The notes under the pieces: generated by a model
Told to the model about the DNA's origin: nothing
Databases searched by the model: none
Seen by the model: the letters and a program-made list of their open reading frames with translations, nothing else
Program-made: the position numbers and the translations under genes
Shown: positions 6,873 through 10,069 of the stretch, piece by piece
How positions within the stretch are numbered: position 1 is the first letter of the stretch
How the letters are laid out: the number at the start of each line of letters is the position of its first letter
Source: JANQRV01 sp964533785
Lineage (GTDB): Bacteria > Bacteroidota > Bacteroidia > Chitinophagales > Saprospiraceae
Length of the DNA: 10,069 nucleotides
Direction of reading: 5' to 3'
Assembly: GCA_964533785.1 (NCBI GenBank)
Contig: CAZHNG010000258.1
Coordinates: 1 to 10,069 of the forward strand

Positions 6873-7829
6873 ATGCGCCAAGCAGGACGGATATTACCTC
6901 AATACCGGGCGCTGCGTGGAAAATTATCTGGATTTATTGAATTGGTGACCACCCCTTCATTGGCGGCGGAAGTCACCATACAACCGGTTGATGAACTAGG
7001 TGTAGATGCCGCCATTATATTTTCGGATATACTGGTGATACCGGAGGTAATGGGCTTACCTTACGTCATGAAAGAAGGCGTGGGCCCCCGTTTTCCGGAG
7101 ACCATACAGTCCGAAGCTGATATCGAGCGCCTGATCTCCGGCAAACGGGCAGCAGAAAGCCTTACCTACGTCTACGATGCACTCAATCTCACCAAGAAAG
7201 CACTAAACAATAAGATCCCGTTGATCGGATTTGCCGGCGCGCCCTGGACACTTTTCGCCTATATGGTTGAAGGAAAAGGGAGTAAGACTTTTGCCCGTGC
7301 GAAGAAAATGCTTTACCAAGAACCTAAAATGGCACATCAATTACTGGAAAAAATCACCGAAACGATCATCGAATATTTAAAACTAAAAATTGCTGCCGGT
7401 GCCGATTTGGTGCAAGTTTTCGATTCCTGGGCAGGATTGCTGGGGCCGGAGCTGTACCGTTCATTTGCACTACCCTACCTCAAGACTATTTGTGAGGCCG
7501 TCTCCGAAGCCCCCATTACGGTTTTTGCCAAAGGGGCCTGGTACATCATAGAAGATCTTATGGAGCTGAACTGCCAGGTCATTGGGCTCGATTGGACGAT
7601 CGCTCCCGACCAACTCAGATCGCAAATAGGATACCAAGTGCCGCTACAAGGCAACCTGGATCCTTGTCAATTGTACGCACCTGCTACCGCCATTGAAACA
7701 GCTACTTTACAAATGATCAAAGCCTTCGGTAGTAATCATATTGTAAATTTAGGACATGGCGTTTATCCCGACACCCCGTTAGAAGGAGTAAAGTGTTTTG
7801 TAGAAACTGTAAAGAGCTATAGGTATTAG
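6873..7829 (+). CDS. hemE: Uroporphyrinogen decarboxylase, 5' end lost in assembly gap
   Basis: HemE removes four acetate carboxyl groups from uroporphyrinogen III to give coproporphyrinogen III in cytoplasmic heme synthesis. The visible 318 residues begin at MRQAGRILPQYR. This is the signature that normally lies about 25 residues into the protein, so the first ATG seen is an internal methionine and the true start is in the N gap. The substrate-binding arginines of MRQAGR (2 and 6 of the fragment) are present. So are the catalytic Asp52 in FSDILVIPEVMG, Tyr130 in YMVEGKGSKTF, QVFDSWAG, and His295 in NLGHGVYPDTP. Adding the missing part gives about 345 residues, usual for the family. The gene is followed 40 bp later by accD on the same strand. 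Nothing suggests it is inactive. Confidence 0.96.
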   Translation: MRQAGRILPQYRALRGKLSGFIELVTTPSLAAEVTIQPVDELGVDAAIIFSDILVIPEVMGLPYVMKEGVGPRFPETIQSEADIERLISGKRAAESLTYVYDALNLTKKALNNKIPLIGFAGAPWTLFAYMVEGKGSKTFARAKKMLYQEPKMAHQLLEKITETIIEYLKLKIAAGADLVQVFDSWAGLLGPELYRSFALPYLKTICEAVSEAPITVFAKGAWYIIEDLMELNCQVIGLDWTIAPDQLRSQIGYQVPLQGNLDPCQLYAPATAIETATLQMIKAFGSNHIVNLGHGVYPDTPLEGVKCFVETVKSYRY

Positions 7830-7841
7830 AAGGTTTATTTT

Positions 7842-7849
7842 TACTTTTG
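7842..7849 (+). promoter_or_regulatory. Possible Bacteroidota -7 element upstream of accD
   Basis: TACTTTTG fits the Bacteroidota -7 consensus TAnnTTTG and lies 20 bp before the accD ATG. No clear TTTG is seen at the expected -33 distance, so this is a weak call. If it works, accD has its own promoter besides readthrough from hemE. Confidence 0.3.
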
Positions 7850-7869
7850 TCAGGTAAAATACATTGATT

Positions 7870-8706
7870 ATGGGTTGGTTTAAAAGATTAAAACACGGTA
7901 TCCAGACCGCAACGCGCAATAAAAAGGAGGCACCAGAGGGGCTTTGGTACAAGTGCAAGAATTGCAAGGAGACGAGCACGATGAAAAGTTTGCGCAGCAA
8001 TTATTTCAAATGCCCAAAATGTAACTACCACGTCAGGATCGGTTCTTATGATTATTTCGATATCATTTTTGATGGTCCCTACGATGAATTATTCAGTGAT
8101 CTCGTATCCAAAGATTTTCTGGAATTTGTTGATCTCAAGCCTTATACTCAAAGGCTAGAGGAAGCTAAAGAAAAAACCGGACTAACTGACGCCGTTACCA
8201 TCGCCAAAGGCCAAATCAACGAAAAACCTTTGGTGGTCGCCGCTATGGACTTTACTTTCATCGGGGGATCTATGGGGTCAGTGGTTGGACAAAAAATCGC
8301 CATGGCCGTAGACCATTGCAAAGAAACTAAGATCCCCTTTCTGATGATCTCAAAATCTGGAGGAGCCAGAATGATGGAATCGGCCTTTTCATTAATGCAA
8401 ATGGCCAAAACATCCGCTAAGCTTTCACAATTGGCCAAAGCCAAAATACCTTACTTTTCTTTGCTTACGGATCCAACTACCGGAGGTGTTACCGCCTCTT
8501 TTGCCATGTTGGGGGATATTAATTTTGCGGAACCCGGCGCATTAATTGGTTTTGCCGGACCACGCGTCATCAAAGAAACGATAAAAAAAGATCTGCCGGA
8601 AGGTTTTCAAACTTCAGAATTTTTGCTGGAGCATGGATTTCTCGATTTTATCGTTGACCGCCAAGATCTCAAAGAGAAAATGTCCCAACTGATGGCTTTC
8701 TTTTAA
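7870..8706 (+). CDS. accD: Acetyl-CoA carboxylase carboxyltransferase subunit beta
   Basis: AccD pairs with AccA to move the carboxyl group from carboxybiotin on AccB to acetyl-CoA, making malonyl-CoA, the first committed step of fatty acid synthesis. I chose the ATG at 7870 because it gives MGWFKRLKHGI, the family's usual opening. A TTG two codons earlier (7864) is possible but less likely. The protein has 278 residues. A four-cysteine zinc ribbon uses Cys29, Cys32, Cys48 and Cys51. The crotonase-fold core shows FIGGSMGSVVG, SKSGGARMMES and DPTTGGVTASFAMLGD, with GFAGPRVIKETI near the C-terminus; these are the typical oxyanion-hole and CoA-site segments. accA is not in the window. Upstream hemE is 40 bp away on the same strand and the ridA-like gene begins 53 bp downstream. 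Confidence 0.96.
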   Translation: MGWFKRLKHGIQTATRNKKEAPEGLWYKCKNCKETSTMKSLRSNYFKCPKCNYHVRIGSYDYFDIIFDGPYDELFSDLVSKDFLEFVDLKPYTQRLEEAKEKTGLTDAVTIAKGQINEKPLVVAAMDFTFIGGSMGSVVGQKIAMAVDHCKETKIPFLMISKSGGARMMESAFSLMQMAKTSAKLSQLAKAKIPYFSLLTDPTTGGVTASFAMLGDINFAEPGALIGFAGPRVIKETIKKDLPEGFQTSEFLLEHGFLDFIVDRQDLKEKMSQLMAFF

Positions 8707-8759
8707 AAGACTTCACTAATGCAACGTTTAAAATCAGAACATAACCAAAAATCTCAACT

Positions 8760-9341
8760 ATGAAATTGCCGCTCCTACTACCGATCTTATGCCTCTTCAT
8801 GGCAAGTGCCTGCACCGAGAAAGTGGAAGAAGAAAAAGTGATCAAAAGCACCAATGAACCAACCCAGGTAAATACTACGGTCGTGGAAGACAAGTTGGAA
8901 TCAATGGGCATTAAATTGCCGGAAGCCTCTGCTCCCGTAGCCAATTACGTAAATGCCGTTACTACTGCCGACAATCTCGTTTTCCTAGCCGGTAAAGGGC
9001 CTAAACAAGAAGACGGTACCTACATTACCGGTAAAGTTGGAACAGATCTTACAGAAGAGGAAGGATACGCTGCCGCCCGGCTTGTAGCCATCAATCAACT
9101 CGCTGCACTGAAAGCCGAGATCGGTCAATTGGACAGGGTCAAAAGAATCGTCAAAGTGCTCGGCATGGTTAATGCTGCCCCCGACTTCACCAACCACCCC
9201 GAGGTCATCAATGGCTTCTCCGATTTTATGGTCGAAGTATTCGGTGAGAAAGGAAAACACGCCAGAGCCGCAGTTGGCATGGGCTCTTTGCCCAGAAATA
9301 TTGCCGTAGAAATCGAGATGATCGTAGAGCTTGAAGACTGA
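8760..9341 (+). CDS. RidA/YjgF-family protein with lipoprotein signal peptide
   Basis: This is a 193-residue protein. Residues 1-18 form a signal peptide with lipobox ASAC, so Cys18 is probably lipidated. The following TEKVEEEK is acidic and could act as a surface-export signal of the kind known in some Bacteroidota lipoproteins; that is an inference. Residues about 43-193 match the YjgF-like endoribonuclease/RidA subgroup: LESMGIKLPEASAPVANYV, GKVGTDLTEEEGYAAARLVA, LDRVKRIVKVLGMVNAAPDF and HARAAVGMGSLP. Arg169 in HARAAVG corresponds to Arg105 of E. coli RidA, which binds the carboxylate of imine substrates. Cytoplasmic RidA deaminates 2-aminoacrylate-type enamines. The role of an exported relative is unknown. 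It may be read with accD, as no terminator is seen in the 53-bp gap, and it converges on the acetyltransferase gene. Confidence 0.9.
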   Translation: MKLPLLLPILCLFMASACTEKVEEEKVIKSTNEPTQVNTTVVEDKLESMGIKLPEASAPVANYVNAVTTADNLVFLAGKGPKQEDGTYITGKVGTDLTEEEGYAAARLVAINQLAALKAEIGQLDRVKRIVKVLGMVNAAPDFTNHPEVINGFSDFMVEVFGEKGKHARAAVGMGSLPRNIAVEIEMIVELED

Positions 9342-9373
9342 TTCCTTTAGCCGTTGATTTCCAAAAAACCACA

Positions 9374-9563
9374 CATTGCTCATTGCAACCATTGTTCATT
9401 GCAACCATTGTTCATTGCTCATTGTAACCATTGTTCATTGCAACCATTGCTCATTGTAAACATTGCTCATTGCATCCATTGCATCCATTGCTCATTGCAA
9501 CCATTGCTCATTGTTCATTGTAAACATTGTTCATTGCTCATTGCAACCATTGCTCATTGCATC
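9374..9563. repeat. CATTG tandem repeat tract, 24 units of 7 or 9 bp
   Basis: The tract divides completely into 24 units beginning CATTG. Thirteen are 7 bp (CATTGCT or CATTGTT) and eleven are 9 bp (CATTGCAAC, CATTGTAAC, CATTGTAAA or CATTGCATC), for a total of 190 bp. They often alternate, giving a 16-bp composite CATTGYTCATTGYAAC, but the order is irregular, which suggests repeated slippage and small duplications. It fills most of the space between two convergent genes and supplies the last two sense codons and stop codon of the acetyltransferase gene. Similar heptamer arrays are known in other bacteria, notably filamentous cyanobacteria. It has no spacers, so it is not a CRISPR array. Confidence 0.95.
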
Positions 9564-9961
9564 CCGCCATAATAAATCCACATAGACTGCGTGCTTCCTG
9601 CTCTGACAAACCCCAATTTATCGTAAAAACCAACGGCAGAATCTTCCGCGATCAAAACTTGCTGATGAAATCTTTGATATTTCTTTTGCAAAGTTTTCAG
9701 GATAGCCGTCCCAATACCTTGTTTTTGAAAATCCGGATGAACGATCAAATGAGGATAATAAACAACCAGGTATCCATCAGATATAGCATTTCCCAGACCT
9801 ATTAATTTTCCCTCCCTTCTTGCTGTAACTAAAGTATGAGAATTCAGTAAACCTTGGTATAATTGTTGTGGTTTTTGCGCCGAAGACCAGTCATTGGCTT
9901 TGTAGAGATCAATCACCTCTGATAGGTTAATGCGCTTGTCCTCACTGATGATAGTGGACAT
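9554..9961 (-). CDS. GNAT-family N-acetyltransferase
   Basis: This 135-residue, single-domain protein should transfer an acetyl group from acetyl-CoA to an amine; the substrate is unknown. The central GNAT motif A is clear: YYPHLIVHPDFQKQGIGTAILKTL, with the pyrophosphate-binding loop QKQGIG (79-84). The C-terminal motif AVGFYDKLGFVRAG (109-122) is also typical. The length is normal for a small GNAT. The ATG at 9961 gives MSTIISEDKRINLSEV, a sensible first strand and helix. The 3' end lies inside the CATTG tandem tract, which encodes the final Met-Gln and the TGA. The gene is convergent with the ridA-like gene. A copy of the MITE-like element begins 57 bp upstream of its start, so its promoter lies in or next to that element. 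Confidence 0.93.
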   Translation of the reverse strand: MSTIISEDKRINLSEVIDLYKANDWSSAQKPQQLYQGLLNSHTLVTARREGKLIGLGNAISDGYLVVYYPHLIVHPDFQKQGIGTAILKTLQKKYQRFHQQVLIAEDSAVGFYDKLGFVRAGSTQSMWIYYGGMQ

Positions 9962-10018
9962 ATTATATGTGTTATTGAATTCTAAGAAAAGATTATATTT
10001 TTCTCTTCCCCTTATTAT

Positions 10019-10069
10019 CTAGACTTTTGACGCTAGACTCTAGAAGTTAGACTAAAAATTCTAACTAAT
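10019..10069. mobile_element. MITE-like element, second copy, truncated by window edge
   Basis: These last 51 bases match the minus strand of 6575-6525 at 48 of 51 positions, with mismatches at copy positions 26, 32 and 36. The terminal CTAGACTTTTGACGC is identical. The element lies in the opposite orientation to the first copy and continues out of the window. The adjoining octamer CTTATTAT (10011-10018) is the candidate target-site duplication; its partner would lie about 149 bp further on. Confidence 0.8.

Noticed and set aside
6728..6940. Plus-strand frame running through the N gap
   Set aside because: It contains 34 undetermined codons and overlaps hemE in another frame.
7864..7869. TTG start for accD two codons upstream
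   Set aside because: The ATG at 7870 gives the typical MGWFKR opening of AccD proteins and needs no rare start codon.
9374..9563. Possible CRISPR array
   Set aside because: The units are 7 or 9 bp and directly adjacent, with no unique spacers and no cas genes nearby.
9354..9572. Plus-strand frame of 72 codons rich in His, Cys and Leu across the tandem repeat
   Set aside because: It is the translation of the CATTG repeat, with no upstream signal and no domain character. The composite unit of 16 bp is not a multiple of three, so the periodic protein look is a by-product.

Overview
The window looks like chromosomal DNA from a Bacteroidota bacterium, most likely of the Saprospiria type (Lewinella/Haliscomenobacter-like). 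This rests on protein style: a TlpA-like lipoprotein with a beta-rich N-terminal half, a symporter with a long extra loop, a DUF1572-type DinB protein, lipoprotein-anchored RidA, weak Shine-Dalgarno sequences, and a TIR/TPR/SDR multidomain protein. The genus is an inference. A run of exactly 100 N (6773-6872) marks a scaffold gap, so this is a draft assembly.

Left half (1-6406), all on the minus strand and closely spaced, in transcription order: a dicarboxylate/acidic amino acid:cation symporter (4946-6406), a conserved hypothetical protein with an SH3/Tudor-like N-terminus (4335-4877), a DinB-superfamily protein (3795-4304), a thioredoxin-fold lipoprotein (2449-3792) and a very large open frame that leaves the window at base 1 (2397 to 1, 799 codons seen). 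Gaps are 68, 30, 2 and 51 bp, so the last four, and perhaps all five, may be one transcription unit. The last gene is the most unusual: one uninterrupted frame encodes an N-terminal TIR-like domain, an acidic low-complexity linker, about six TPRs, a short coiled coil and a C-terminal short-chain dehydrogenase with all its core motifs.

Middle (6407-6872): an intergenic region holding a 149-bp MITE-like element (6427-6575). It has imperfect terminal inverted repeats and is flanked by a perfect 8-bp direct repeat, TTACAGTA. A second copy in the other orientation enters at the right edge of the window (10019-10069) and matches at 48 of 51 positions. Inside the first copy, a TTGACA-17-TATTAT promoter-like sequence points at the symporter gene. 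The rest of the intergenic region has a short direct repeat and then the assembly gap.

Right half, plus strand: hemE (heme synthesis; its first 25-30 codons are lost in the gap), accD (carboxyltransferase beta subunit of acetyl-CoA carboxylase) and a RidA/YjgF-family protein with a lipoprotein signal peptide. A GNAT acetyltransferase (9554-9961) lies on the minus strand, convergent with the ridA-like gene. Between them is a 190-bp tract of 24 tandem CATTG-headed units of 7 or 9 bp, which runs into the last codons of the acetyltransferase gene.

hemE and accD are housekeeping genes. The points most worth following up are the TIR-TPR-SDR fusion, the new small mobile-element family and the CATTG tandem tract.
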